Source: JANXVV01 sp038230975
Lineage (GTDB): Bacteria; Planctomycetota; Phycisphaerae; Tepidisphaerales; Tepidisphaeraceae
DNA: 22,137 bases
Reading direction: 5' to 3'
Assembly: GCA_038230975.1 (NCBI GenBank)
Contig: JBBRMF010000064.1
Coordinates: 1-22,137, forward strand
In this document: positions 14,277-21,786 of the stretch, piece after piece
Numbering within the stretch: position 1 is the first letter of the stretch
How the letters are laid out: each line of letters starts with the position of its first letter
Program-made: the position numbers and the translations under genes
The notes under the pieces: generated by a model
Told to the model about the DNA's origin: nothing
Databases searched by the model: none
What the model saw: only the letters and a program-made list of their open reading frames with translations

Positions 14277-15404
14277 TTAGTTCCGGACAATGCTCACCAC
14301 CGCAGTCGGTCCACCGAATCCTGTTGCGGCGGCGATACTCCGACGTATGCGACTCTGAATCAATTTTTGGGAAAGGGTGACTTGATGCATGGGCAGAGGT
14401 GTCGTCGTCTTGACGTTTGGCGGCACGACGTCCGAAGTGTGCATCAGGCAATTTAGCACGATGGCCACCAGCCCCGCGGCACCCAGACTGTGGCCAAGTG
14501 CGCCCTTATGTGAATACAAAATCGGCAGCTCCGCTTGTTGACGATTCCCAATCGCCCATTCAATGGCGGAAAGTTCGACGGCATCATTCACGCGCGTGCC
14601 GGTTCCATGTGCGTGGATTAAATCAACAGGGCGGTCGTCGATCACGCGAGAAAGCAGGTGGCGCAGGACCGCCCCATCGGTCTCGCCGGCGGTTAAATGA
14701 CCGGCTGTGCCGCCCATCGCAAAACGCTCGATGGAAACTCCGGAAGACAAATCATCAGGATCATTGGCCACTTCCAGGCACACGGCGGCGGCCGCTTCGC
14801 TCATGTGAAATCCGTCGCGGTGTTCATCGAAAGGTTTGCATCCGATCTCGGGTTTCGCCAACACCCCCAGCCGTTGAAAGCAACCCAGAAACAGCGGATG
14901 CAGCGACGATTCAACCGCGACCACCAAGGCACGTTTGACCTGTCCGGATTTCAACATCAAAATGGCGCGAATCAGCGCGTGCAGGCCGCTGGCGCAGGCG
15001 GCGGATAAAATGAGTCGTGGCCCCATTCCAAGCCCCAGATCAGAGGATAATGCCGTGGAAGTCTGCGATAAACCGTACCCCGCCCGCAGGTCTGAACCGT
15101 TGTTGATCGTCGGAGAATTTGGTTTCTCTCCGGTCAACCAGTCTTCAATCGGACCTTTACTGGTCCCGATGACAAGGGCGGTAAAATCGCATTGAATTTC
15201 GTCGTTCGTCCAGTTGCTGCGAGCCAGTGCCTCTCGAGCCGCGATCAAAGCAAGATGATTTACGCGCGTCCGGTTGGGTGGAAGAATCATCGGCACCCTC
15301 GAGTGATTGAGGATGGCCCGCCCTGCCAGCAGATTTTGCCATGTTTCCGGTACAGATAACCCAAGCGGAGTTGCGAGTCCCCATCCGGTAATGGCAATCG
15401 TCAT
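14277..15404 (-). CDS. Beta-ketoacyl-ACP synthase, KAS II (FabF)-like
   Basis: 375 residues from an ATG that overlaps the bioB stop (ATGA), so translation is probably coupled. The catalytic triad Cys-His-His is visible: Cys137 in LSAACASGLHAL, His266 in HAHGTGTRVNDAVE, and His305 in SHKGALGHSLGAAG with Lys300. The C-terminal GFGGPTAVV is also typical. The enzyme should condense malonyl-ACP with an acyl-ACP. It is ~35 residues shorter than FabF because the segment between LLAGRAILNHSRVP and the first helix is reduced, so it is a specialised paralogue rather than the housekeeping enzyme. Pairing with bioB suggests a role near pimeloyl (biotin precursor) or lipid synthesis, which is inference. 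No acyl carrier protein gene is adjacent. Confidence 0.92.
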   Translation of the reverse strand: MTIAITGWGLATPLGLSVPETWQNLLAGRAILNHSRVPMILPPNRTRVNHLALIAAREALARSNWTNDEIQCDFTALVIGTSKGPIEDWLTGEKPNSPTINNGSDLRAGYGLSQTSTALSSDLGLGMGPRLILSAACASGLHALIRAILMLKSGQVKRALVVAVESSLHPLFLGCFQRLGVLAKPEIGCKPFDEHRDGFHMSEAAAAVCLEVANDPDDLSSGVSIERFAMGGTAGHLTAGETDGAVLRHLLSRVIDDRPVDLIHAHGTGTRVNDAVELSAIEWAIGNRQQAELPILYSHKGALGHSLGAAGLVAIVLNCLMHTSDVVPPNVKTTTPLPMHQVTLSQKLIQSRIRRSIAAATGFGGPTAVVSIVRN

Positions 15405-16459
15405 GGCGTCGCTGCCAACTCCACCGGCACGCCATTCTCTGCGGAAATTTTCTCTGCTTGGTCCCGGCGAAGCTCTTTGAACGGCGGACGGATTCTTAAG
15501 CCGAGCGTGGCGAGCAATGCTTTATCTTCATCATATGCCGGCGAGGGCACGGCTTTGGTCAACATCACTTTGCTCTCGCTGGAGAAAATCGAATTCGCGC
15601 CAGCCATGAAACAAAGAGCTTGATCGCTGGCGGACATCTTGGCCCGCCCCGCCGACAATCGAACGACCGTGCCGGGCATTAGAATGCGCGCCGTGGCGAT
15701 CATCTTGACGGTGTCCCAGATGGGAACGTCGGCCACATCCGCCAACGGTGTGCCGGTTACTTTCGAGAGGACATTGATCGGCACGGATTCCGGATGCGGC
15801 TGCATCTGCGATAACGTTTGAAGCATCGACAGTCGATCGTCGACGGTTTCGCCGAGCCCGATGATCCCACCGGTACAAACCGTCACATTTGTCTTACGAA
15901 CGCTTGCAATCGTATTTAAACGGTCAGCGAATGTGCGCGTGGAAATAATCGTGTCATAAAACCGCTCGGAAGTATCCAGGTTGTGGTTGTAAGCATACAG
16001 CCCGGCGTCATCAAGTTTCTGGGCCTGATCATCACTGAGCATGCCGAGTGTGCAGCAGACTTCAACGCCCAGTTCGGTGACATCCTTGACCATGTCGAGG
16101 ACGTGATCGAACTGTTTGTTGTCTCGCACTTCGCGCCACGCCGCCCCCATGCAAACCCGCGTGACCCCCGCCGCCTTTGCGCGCCGGGCAATTTCCAGAA
16201 CTTCCTCTTTTTGCATCAGAGGAGACGCCTCAACCTCGGTCTGATATCGCGAAGATTGCGAGCAATAAGCGCAGTCTTCCGGGCAACCGCCGGTCTTGAT
16301 CGAGATCAATTTGCAAATTTGAACCTCAGAAGCGTCATGAAACTTGCGATGCACCGACGCCGCACGAAACACCAGATCAAGCAAAGGTGTCTCGTATATC
16401 GCGCGGATTTGCTCAAGCGACCAGTTAAAACGTGTTTCTGCAGGCGATTCAAAGCTCAA
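15401..16459 (-). CDS. bioB: Biotin synthase
   Basis: 352 residues from a TTG at 16459, preferred because a perfect AGGAG lies 7 bases before it; the frame stays open to a GTG at 16507 but has no ribosome site there. Radical SAM protein inserting sulfur into dethiobiotin. The SAM cluster motif CxxxCxxC is in KTGGCPEDCAYCSQSSRYQT (Cys59, 63, 66). Other BioB blocks are RVCMGAAWREVRDNKQFDHV, VCCTLGMLSDDQAQKL, YNHNLDTSERFYDTI and TGGIIGLGETVDDR. PINVLSKVTGTPL and LSAGRAKMSASDQALCFMAG then ANSIF close the list. It overlaps the ketosynthase downstream and follows a 19-bp palindrome at 16483 that may control it. bioF, bioA and bioD are not in the window. Confidence 0.97.
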   Translation of the reverse strand: MSFESPAETRFNWSLEQIRAIYETPLLDLVFRAASVHRKFHDASEVQICKLISIKTGGCPEDCAYCSQSSRYQTEVEASPLMQKEEVLEIARRAKAAGVTRVCMGAAWREVRDNKQFDHVLDMVKDVTELGVEVCCTLGMLSDDQAQKLDDAGLYAYNHNLDTSERFYDTIISTRTFADRLNTIASVRKTNVTVCTGGIIGLGETVDDRLSMLQTLSQMQPHPESVPINVLSKVTGTPLADVADVPIWDTVKMIATARILMPGTVVRLSAGRAKMSASDQALCFMAGANSIFSSESKVMLTKAVPSPAYDEDKALLATLGLRIRPPFKELRRDQAEKISAENGVPVELAATP

Positions 16460-16482
16460 CGCATTTCTCCTGTACCCCCGCA

Positions 16483-16501
16483 GGGTCACCAGAGGTGACC
16501 C
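16483..16501. promoter_or_regulatory. 19-bp palindrome upstream of bioB, candidate operator or leader hairpin
   Basis: GGGTCACC and GGTGACCC form perfect 8-base arms around AGA. The site begins 23 bases upstream of the bioB TTG start. It does not resemble the BirA operator core or BioR site known to me. It could bind a repressor, or fold in the mRNA next to the ribosome site. The stop of the previous gene is at 16534. Confidence 0.5.
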
Positions 16502-16533
16502 CGCCACTGCAAATCTGATCCACTCAATCGCTT

Positions 16534-16812
16534 TTATTTGCTGATGAAAAACTGATTGAGATCACCGACGGCCACCGGCCGCAAATCCTTGGTATTGTTA
16601 TTAAATCCAAGCACCAGGATTTTTCCGGATTGCGGATCGATCACGTAAAGGATGTCGCCGCCCTGTTGGCTGGCGACGGTGATCAACTGCGTGCCGCGCA
16701 GATCCTTGACGGCAAACAAACCACTGGCCGGCTTTGCTGGAAATAAACAGGCGACAAACAAGATAACCGCAGTAAGGGAAAGGGTTCCAATGCTGAATGT
16801 TTTGCGATCCAT
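16534..16812 (-). CDS. Small exported or membrane-anchored protein, unknown (92 residues)
   Basis: 92 residues from an ATG with GGAG five bases upstream. Residues 6-30 (FSIGTLSLTAVILFVACLFP) form a signal peptide or N-terminal anchor, with AKPASG after it. The mature part LITVASQQGGDILYVIDPQS, then GKILVLGFNNNTKDLRPVAV, looks like a short beta-hairpin repeat of the kind seen in propeller blades. The next gene upstream encodes a similar protein, and the two look like a diverged tandem duplication (ILYVIDPQSGKI compared with VVFLIDTRTNNL). I do not recognise a family. It lies 52 bases downstream of its neighbour, and bioB follows. Confidence 0.7.
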   Translation of the reverse strand: MDRKTFSIGTLSLTAVILFVACLFPAKPASGLFAVKDLRGTQLITVASQQGGDILYVIDPQSGKILVLGFNNNTKDLRPVAVGDLNQFFISK

Positions 16813-16864
16813 GACAGCTCCACGTGAGAATTAATCGAGCGACCAAATTAGAATAAAGCGACCA

Positions 16865-17191
16865 TTACTTGCCGCGAACCGGAGGAGCAGCATTCAAATG
16901 CTTGGACAGGTCCAACGGATTCATCGCCTGCAGGCGCTGCGTGGGAGAGTCATAGCTGACGGCGGTCAGATTGTTCGTTCGGGTGTCGATCAGAAAGACG
17001 ACACCATTGCTGAATCCCGGCAGATTTCCGGGCACGGCCAGAATTTCGGCGGCATTGATGTTTCCGGCCGCATGGGCCGTGTTTTCGGGAGTATGGCGGA
17101 GCACCAGAACAGCCACCAGCAGCGCATTCAGCGCAACCAGGGCGACCAATGCCGCCGACTTTACCTTAGAGCGTTGGGTCACGAACTTCAT
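16865..17191 (-). CDS. Small membrane-anchored protein, unknown (108 residues)
   Basis: 108 residues from an ATG with AGGAG seven bases upstream. The N-terminus carries basic residues, then a hydrophobic helix (SAALVALVALNALLVAVLVL, ~12-31), which is a signal anchor facing outwards. A periplasmic portion follows: NAAEILAVPGNLPGFSNGVV, then FLIDTRTNNLTAVSYDSPTQ, then LQAMNPLDLSKHLN. It resembles the 92-residue protein downstream in its FLID...L.AV strand pair. The gene lies 59 bases after the 91-residue membrane protein gene and is in the same run. No known family is recognised. Confidence 0.72.
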   Translation of the reverse strand: MKFVTQRSKVKSAALVALVALNALLVAVLVLRHTPENTAHAAGNINAAEILAVPGNLPGFSNGVVFLIDTRTNNLTAVSYDSPTQRLQAMNPLDLSKHLNAAPPVRGK

Positions 17192-17250
17192 CGTAATCTC
17201 CTTGGGGTTTCAGACCAGGTGGGGTATATCGCAGGGTTCAATTCGACCAC

Positions 17251-17526
17251 TCAATCCAGATGCGAACGATGGGCATTGATAAACATCACACCCATGGTAA
17301 TTCCAATAAGCACGATCAGGAAAACAATAGTCATGCCCACGCCGCTGGCATCTTTGAGGATCGCGGACGGATAGTATCCTTCGAGTCGTGCATCAACCTC
17401 CGTGGGATCATCAGCCCAGGAGATCAACGGCAACAAAGCTCCGGCCACAAGCACCGCCAGAGTCGCGCAGGTTTGGAACAGAGTGCGTCGATACGTTTGA
17501 AGGCTCGAAGTCATAAGCGCTATCAT
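17251..17526 (-). CDS. Small membrane protein, unknown (91 residues)
   Basis: 91 residues. The ATG at 17526 overlaps the stop of the HYExAFE gene (ATGA); an ATG at 17514 gives a protein four residues shorter, and either is possible. The first ~37 residues look like a signal peptide with a possible cut after ISWA, so DDPTEVDARLEGYYPSAILK lies outside. A transmembrane helix (GVGMTIVFLIVLIGITMGVM) follows, then a short tail NAHRSHLD. It may therefore be a single-pass, periplasm-facing protein. Position and coupling suggest it works with the genes on either side. No family recognised. Confidence 0.68.
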   Translation of the reverse strand: MIALMTSSLQTYRRTLFQTCATLAVLVAGALLPLISWADDPTEVDARLEGYYPSAILKDASGVGMTIVFLIVLIGITMGVMFINAHRSHLD

Positions 17527-18020
17527 AACCAGCTTTCGAGTGGACGGGCAAGTAGCCGAAAATCTTCGGCAGGGAGTGAAACGGTTTCCCACTTCACAGA
17601 ACGCCGTCGCATGTGGTCGCGATATTCGGCCAGATCAATTCCCATCAGAAGGTACCATCGCTCACGAAACTCGTACATCCCGACATCTGGTGTCAGGGGA
17701 GGATCGATCCAGTAAACGAAACTGAACACTGCCTTAAATCCTTCCCCGAACACTTGCTCCCATTGCAACAGATCGGATACATCTCGTTCGGTCGTCCAAG
17801 TCTCAAATCCGCTTCGCGCGCTACGATTGCGACAGGATCGCCCTTTCACGTCAACCAGCAAATTCGGGCCGCCTTTACTATATACGACAAAATCAAATGA
17901 TTTTAGTTTGGCGTTGGCAAAAAGGGCTTTCTTGGCTTCATCGACGGCGACATAAGGAATTCCCCTGTCTCGCAGGAATGCCTCAAATGCCGCTTCGTAA
18001 TGAACCGTGCGATCCGCCAT
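17523..18020 (-). CDS. HYExAFE family protein, PD-(D/E)XK nuclease-like core
   Basis: 165 residues from the ATG at 18020; a TTG nine bases upstream is also in frame. The N-terminus MADRTVHYEAAFEAFLRDRG carries the HYExAFE signature (residues 7-13), a planctomycete family of unknown function. A nuclease-like signature follows: SFDFVVYSKGGPNLLVDVKG, giving Asp43 and Asp57-Val-Lys59 as a D...D-x-K motif. The remainder (VSDLLQWEQVFGEGFKAVFS, then FVYWID) would complete a restriction-endonuclease-like fold. Such domains cut or bind nucleic acids, but activity here is inference. It lies 20 bases downstream of the YkgJ-type gene and overlaps the next one by four bases, so all are likely one operon. 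Confidence 0.8.
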   Translation of the reverse strand: MADRTVHYEAAFEAFLRDRGIPYVAVDEAKKALFANAKLKSFDFVVYSKGGPNLLVDVKGRSCRNRSARSGFETWTTERDVSDLLQWEQVFGEGFKAVFSFVYWIDPPLTPDVGMYEFRERWYLLMGIDLAEYRDHMRRRSVKWETVSLPAEDFRLLARPLESWL

Positions 18021-18040
18021 GACCCGCAACCCCGTGCCAA

Positions 18041-18571
18041 CTACAGCAATGTCAATTTTACCCGTCGACCATTTCCGTTCACGGCCGGAAGCGCATTTCG
18101 TGCAACCTGCCGTTTCAACTTATCAGCCAGATCCATCAAGTTCGCTTTCGACTTGACCGGAATTGACTTCCGCCGAGCCTTTCTCGCCGCTTTTTTTCGT
18201 TTCTCGATTCGGTCTTCAGCAAGCTTCTGCTTTGCATACCGCTCTAACTGCTCGGCGCTCGTGAACAGCATTTCGAATTCGTATTCTCCGCCGTGGTAGT
18301 CGCAGTTGTCGGTCGAATAACCGCGGCAGACTTTCGGCCGCGTCTCGTACACGCCGCATCGATTGTCCGGTTGCAACTGCTTACAACGATTGGCAATCCC
18401 GATATACCACTGACTTTTTTCGACGAAGATCGTTACGTTCTCGTGCAGCAAATACCATCGTATGTTGTCGAAATCCTTTGCGGCATCAGGATTATCGATC
18501 GGCAGCGCAAAGTAACGACAGCAGAGGCCGGAGCACACCGAGCACAGACAAGTCGAGGGAGAATCGCCCAT
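18041..18571 (-). CDS. YkgJ/UPF0153-type cysteine cluster protein
   Basis: 176 residues from the ATG at 18571; a TTG at 18607 would add 12. The N-terminus has MGDSPSTCLCSVCSGLCCRY with Cys8, 10, 13, 17 and 18. NRCKQLQPDNRCGVYETRP then KVCRGYSTDNCDYHGG follows, so the CxxxC(x)C...CxxY..RP..CR pattern of YkgJ proteins is complete. These proteins are thought to bind zinc or iron-sulfur, and function is unproven. A strongly basic tail (RIEKRKKAARKARRKSIPVK) may contact nucleic acid or ribosomes, which is inference. It heads the minus-strand run and lies opposite rsmD, with a palindrome between. Confidence 0.9.
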   Translation of the reverse strand: MGDSPSTCLCSVCSGLCCRYFALPIDNPDAAKDFDNIRWYLLHENVTIFVEKSQWYIGIANRCKQLQPDNRCGVYETRPKVCRGYSTDNCDYHGGEYEFEMLFTSAEQLERYAKQKLAEDRIEKRKKAARKARRKSIPVKSKANLMDLADKLKRQVARNALPAVNGNGRRVKLTLL

Positions 18572-18631
18572 AACGCGGATTGTACGAATAGCAGGCGGGA
18601 TCGGCAATTATTTCAGTTTGTACTCCGGTTA

Positions 18632-18663
18632 CCTCCCCCCATGAGTACATGGGGGGAGGGGAC
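18632..18663. repeat. C/G-rich palindrome, copy 2
   Basis: Arms CCTCCCCCCATG (18632-18643) and CATGGGGGGAGG (18648-18659) pair perfectly around AGTA. The right side continues GGAC (18660-18663), identical to copy 1 at 484-499 over 16 bases. The left flank lacks the matching GTCC, so the outer part of this copy has decayed. It sits in the divergent gap between the YkgJ-type gene and rsmD. Confidence 0.85.
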
Positions 18664-18739
18664 AAATGCTAGAGCCGACCGTGACCCGCGATTGAAGTGC
18701 AACTTGCCGGAAAGCATTGTTGCGGCTCAAATTGATCAC

Positions 18740-19294
18740 ATGCGCATTATTGCCGGAGAATTTCGAGGAAGGCGTCTGCTCTCGCCGGAGACGGACGCGA
18801 CGCGCCCGATTACTGATCGCGTCAAGCAGTCTTTGTTCGATATTGTCTCACCACTTATTGCTGATTCGACGGTGTACGATTGTTTTGCCGGAACAGGTTC
18901 CATGGGACTGGAGTGCCTGAGCCGCGGCGCTCACAAAGCTGTGTTCTTTGAAATGGATCGCTCGGCATTGACCCGGCTGCGGAGCAACCTGGCCACGTTG
19001 AAGATTGAAAAAAGCGCAACGGTAATTTCGACGGATATCTTTCGATATTTCGCTTTAAACCCCGTGATTCCACCGGCTGATTTGATATTCCTTGACCCGC
19101 CCTACCGATTTCTGACGGAGAAATCAGAAACCCTCTGCGAGTTGGCACGGCAGTTTATCGCATCTCTAAAACCAGACGGGATTCTCATTTTTCGTCACGA
19201 CGCGGTGGATCGATTGGAACTCCCCGGACTGGACAAATATGACGAACGAAACTACGGAAGCATGACGCTGGAATTCCTGCGCCGACCGCAGTAG
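18740..19294 (+). CDS. rsmD: 16S rRNA (guanine(966)-N(2))-methyltransferase
   Basis: 184 residues from the ATG at 18740. The open frame extends upstream through the palindrome and antisense to the YkgJ-type gene, but RsmD proteins begin exactly at MRIIAGEFRGRRLLSP, so the longer frame is rejected. The SAM-binding motif is VYDCFAGTGSMGLECLSRGA (~46-65) with EMD at 71. The catalytic tetrad DPPY is at 119-122 in LIFLDPPYR. TRPITDRVKQSLFDI is the conserved N-terminal RNA-facing loop. It methylates G966 of 16S rRNA in the 30S subunit. The length is typical. It converges on the esterase gene with a 10-base gap. No clear ribosome site is seen before the ATG. Confidence 0.95.
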   Translation: MRIIAGEFRGRRLLSPETDATRPITDRVKQSLFDIVSPLIADSTVYDCFAGTGSMGLECLSRGAHKAVFFEMDRSALTRLRSNLATLKIEKSATVISTDIFRYFALNPVIPPADLIFLDPPYRFLTEKSETLCELARQFIASLKPDGILIFRHDAVDRLELPGLDKYDERNYGSMTLEFLRRPQ

Positions 19295-19304
19295 CTGCGC
19301 ACCA

Positions 19305-20168
19305 TCATTTCGCCGCTTGTGTCGCCGCTGCACTCTTTACCGCTTGCTGTGGAGTGCGTTTGTGCTTGAGCAGCCAGTTGTAGAACTTTGGTTCAGGATA
19401 GTAGCGGGCCCAGACGCCATGGCTTTCATTGGGGAACACCGTGAGTTCCACATTTCCACCGGCCGCCTTAATCACTTGCGCCATTTGCTTGCTGCCTTCC
19501 GTGAAGGGCCCGTCGTCGCTTCCGCAGATAATCCAGGTCGGAAGGTTGCGCAGCCATTCACCGGCTTTTTCCGGCTTCACTGAAACTGCCGAGATCGGCG
19601 CAATTGCGGCAAATCGATCGGGTGCCGCCTCGGCAACTATCCAGGTACCCATGCCGCCCATGCTCAGTCCGGATAAATATACACGGTCTGGATCGATCCG
19701 ATATTTCTTGACGATTTCGTCGATCATCCCCACGACCGCTTCAGCCATTCCGGGTGAATCCCATCGCATGTTATCCGGCGGTTGTGGGAATAAACCCACG
19801 AACGGCCAATATTCTTTTAACTTCGGGACATCGTTCAAAAACTGGGCGGGGCCTTCGTTTAAAATTCCACCCAGGTCCGTTCCTTGATGCGAATTGCCGC
19901 AGAGAAATATGAATAGCGGCTTGCGATCGGTTGTCTTGTCGTAGTTGTTGGGCAGGTGAATCAGATATGACATTTTCCACTTCTGCCCGTTTCGATCCAC
20001 GGTCGCATCATTTGGAAACTTATGCTGCCCCGGAGTTGTGGCGGCCGGCGTTTTAGGGTTCAACGCAACATTTACCTTCGGAGGCGGGGCTTCGGGAAGC
20101 TTAACCGTATCGGCACCGGCCACCAGCGAATAGAAAAATACGAAGAATGCCAGCGATTTCCAACTCAT
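19305..20168 (-). CDS. Exported esterase / dienelactone-hydrolase-like protein
   Basis: 287 residues. The N-terminus MSWKSLAFFVFFYSLVAGAD is a signal peptide. The alpha/beta-hydrolase core has Ser169 in the elbow GLSMGG (DRVYLSGLSMGGMGTWIVAE), Asp218 or Asp219 in CGSDDGPF, and His250 in NESHGVWARYY, so a full Ser-Asp-His triad is present. An oxyanion-type segment FIFLCGNSHQG precedes. It is related to the phospholipase/carboxylesterase and feruloyl-esterase group, as is the partial gene at the window's left edge. Substrate unknown, acting outside the cytoplasm. It lies 40 bases downstream of the lipoprotein gene, probably in one operon. The Ala/Lys-rich tail after HKRTPQQA is not conserved in type. 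Confidence 0.88.
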   Translation of the reverse strand: MSWKSLAFFVFFYSLVAGADTVKLPEAPPPKVNVALNPKTPAATTPGQHKFPNDATVDRNGQKWKMSYLIHLPNNYDKTTDRKPLFIFLCGNSHQGTDLGGILNEGPAQFLNDVPKLKEYWPFVGLFPQPPDNMRWDSPGMAEAVVGMIDEIVKKYRIDPDRVYLSGLSMGGMGTWIVAEAAPDRFAAIAPISAVSVKPEKAGEWLRNLPTWIICGSDDGPFTEGSKQMAQVIKAAGGNVELTVFPNESHGVWARYYPEPKFYNWLLKHKRTPQQAVKSAAATQAAK

Positions 20169-20208
20169 GCAAACATTTACCCGGCTCGCAACTTTGCGTT
20201 GCGATCGA

Positions 20209-21786
20209 CTATTGAGGTATTTGTCGGAGAGCTGGCGGAAGTTCGATATTCGCTGTCTTGGCCATGACCTGATCCTGCTTGAACAGGTTTTTGGCTTCCT
20301 CGTCTCGCATCAGTTGATAGCGACCCAGATGAGCATGCATCAGGCCAATGCGCGCCGAGTCTTTGATGATCTGAATATTGTCTGAGTTCTGGGAGGCGGT
20401 GGCGACCGCGTCCAAAATCCCTTCAGCGCTCTTATAAGATCGAGTGGCATCATCCACAGCTTTTGAGACGTCGCCAACAACCAACTCCGCAGGAAGCGAC
20501 AAACCGCTGGCTTGAAGTGTCTTGGCAAGGTTGTCTAGCACCTGCTTGCGATGCTGCAATTCAATCACCTGGCCCGCGTACAAATCCGTCAATGCGTTCT
20601 GTGCAATTCCCTGCTGGAGCGCGTATTGATTGGCATCGTACACTCCGAGCAATCCCTTCATGGGCAACAGATCCGGGGCAGAAGGATCCTTTGCCGCGCT
20701 GATTTGGGCGGAGATTTCGGTACGGAGTTGCTTCGCCGCCGCCGCCGCTTCCTCGGCATGCTTTGCCGAGTCGGTCAAGAGTTTGGCGATCTCGGCTCGC
20801 TGTTTGTCGTTTTCGCCGATCAATTTCACGAGATTACTACCGGCATTGAAATGTTCCTTATCGGCATTGGGAATGATCACTTTGGTCGCGATCTTTTTGG
20901 CTGAATCCGTAACCGCCTGCCCCAGCGCTTGGGTTTCCTGCCAGCCGGCGGTCAGTTGCGTTTTGCGATCCTCCAGTTGTTGGGTGGCACCCGGAGCATC
21001 TTTGCTGGCATTGTCCCAGAACTGCTGCTGCTGTTTCGCGATGCCAACCAATTTTTGCAGCGGAAGGAGAGCCGCTGACTTTGATTCGATCTGGGCGGCC
21101 AACGTACCGGCCTTGATTCTTGCCTCAGTGGACTGACTAAATAGCTTTAAAGATTCCTCGCCTTTGACTTCGCCAGACTTGGTCTCTGCGGCGTCGGCAT
21201 CGGCTTGAGCCTTCTTACGATCTTCCTTTAGACCGTTAATCTCCTGTTGCCGTTTATCCAGATCGGTCTGGGTCGTCAGCGCATCGGTCTTTGCCTTCTC
21301 AATATTTTTCTGGATGGTCGCGCGCTCTTGCTCGATTTTGGCCATCGCCTCTTTTGGATCGAGCAAGGCATAAGCGGCGCTGGTATGTTGCGTTCCCTGA
21401 ATCTGCAAGCCCGTTTGACGCAGATCCCAAAGCACTTGTTCAATTTCCAGCGAGCGACGCATCAGTTCGGGCAACTTAGCGGAGGCGCGATTGAATTCTT
21501 CCTGCGCCAGTTCACTTTTCGCGCGGATCTTGCCCGACGGTGAAGCACTGCTTTCAGAGGCGGCCTTTTTCAGGCTTTCAAATGCGGCTGAATTTCCCTT
21601 TTCTCCACCGCTCTCACGGTCAGCCTGGCTCTTGGCCAATTGCTCGTCGATGACTCGGTCGCTTTGCCGAGCCGTACTTTCCATCTTATTGCACGCCCCG
21701 CCGATCGTCACAAGGCCTGATCCAACCACACCCCAGCACGCCAACGTCAACGCCCAATTTACAGTTTTTTTGCCTTTGTTTCGCAT
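20209..21786 (-). CDS. Large coiled-coil lipoprotein, unknown
   Basis: 525 residues from an ATG with AGGAG 12 bases upstream. The N-terminus MRNKGKKTVNWALTLACWGV, then VGSGLVTIGGACNK, has a hydrophobic core ending in GGAC, a plausible lipobox with Cys32 as the lipidated residue. The rest is almost entirely charged heptad-like helix, for example ELMRRSLEIEQVLWDLRQTG and KTDALTTQTDLDKRQQEING, then LKEDRKKAQADADA. This suggests a long coiled coil in the periplasm, anchored to a membrane. I recognise no family. A role as an envelope spacer or scaffold is a guess. The partner in the operon is the exported esterase. Many Ala/Lys/Glu repeats make homology searches hard. Confidence 0.8.
   Translation of the reverse strand: MRNKGKKTVNWALTLACWGVVGSGLVTIGGACNKMESTARQSDRVIDEQLAKSQADRESGGEKGNSAAFESLKKAASESSASPSGKIRAKSELAQEEFNRASAKLPELMRRSLEIEQVLWDLRQTGLQIQGTQHTSAAYALLDPKEAMAKIEQERATIQKNIEKAKTDALTTQTDLDKRQQEINGLKEDRKKAQADADAAETKSGEVKGEESLKLFSQSTEARIKAGTLAAQIESKSAALLPLQKLVGIAKQQQQFWDNASKDAPGATQQLEDRKTQLTAGWQETQALGQAVTDSAKKIATKVIIPNADKEHFNAGSNLVKLIGENDKQRAEIAKLLTDSAKHAEEAAAAAKQLRTEISAQISAAKDPSAPDLLPMKGLLGVYDANQYALQQGIAQNALTDLYAGQVIELQHRKQVLDNLAKTLQASGLSLPAELVVGDVSKAVDDATRSYKSAEGILDAVATASQNSDNIQIIKDSARIGLMHAHLGRYQLMRDEEAKNLFKQDQVMAKTANIELPPALRQIPQ

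Noticed and set aside
16898..17374. 158-codon plus-strand open frame
   Set aside because: Antisense to the small membrane protein genes that have good ribosome sites and hydrophobic segments.
18293..18739. 149-codon N-terminal extension of rsmD
   Set aside because: It runs antisense to the YkgJ-type gene and through a palindrome, and RsmD begins at MRIIAG. The extension is an open frame by chance.
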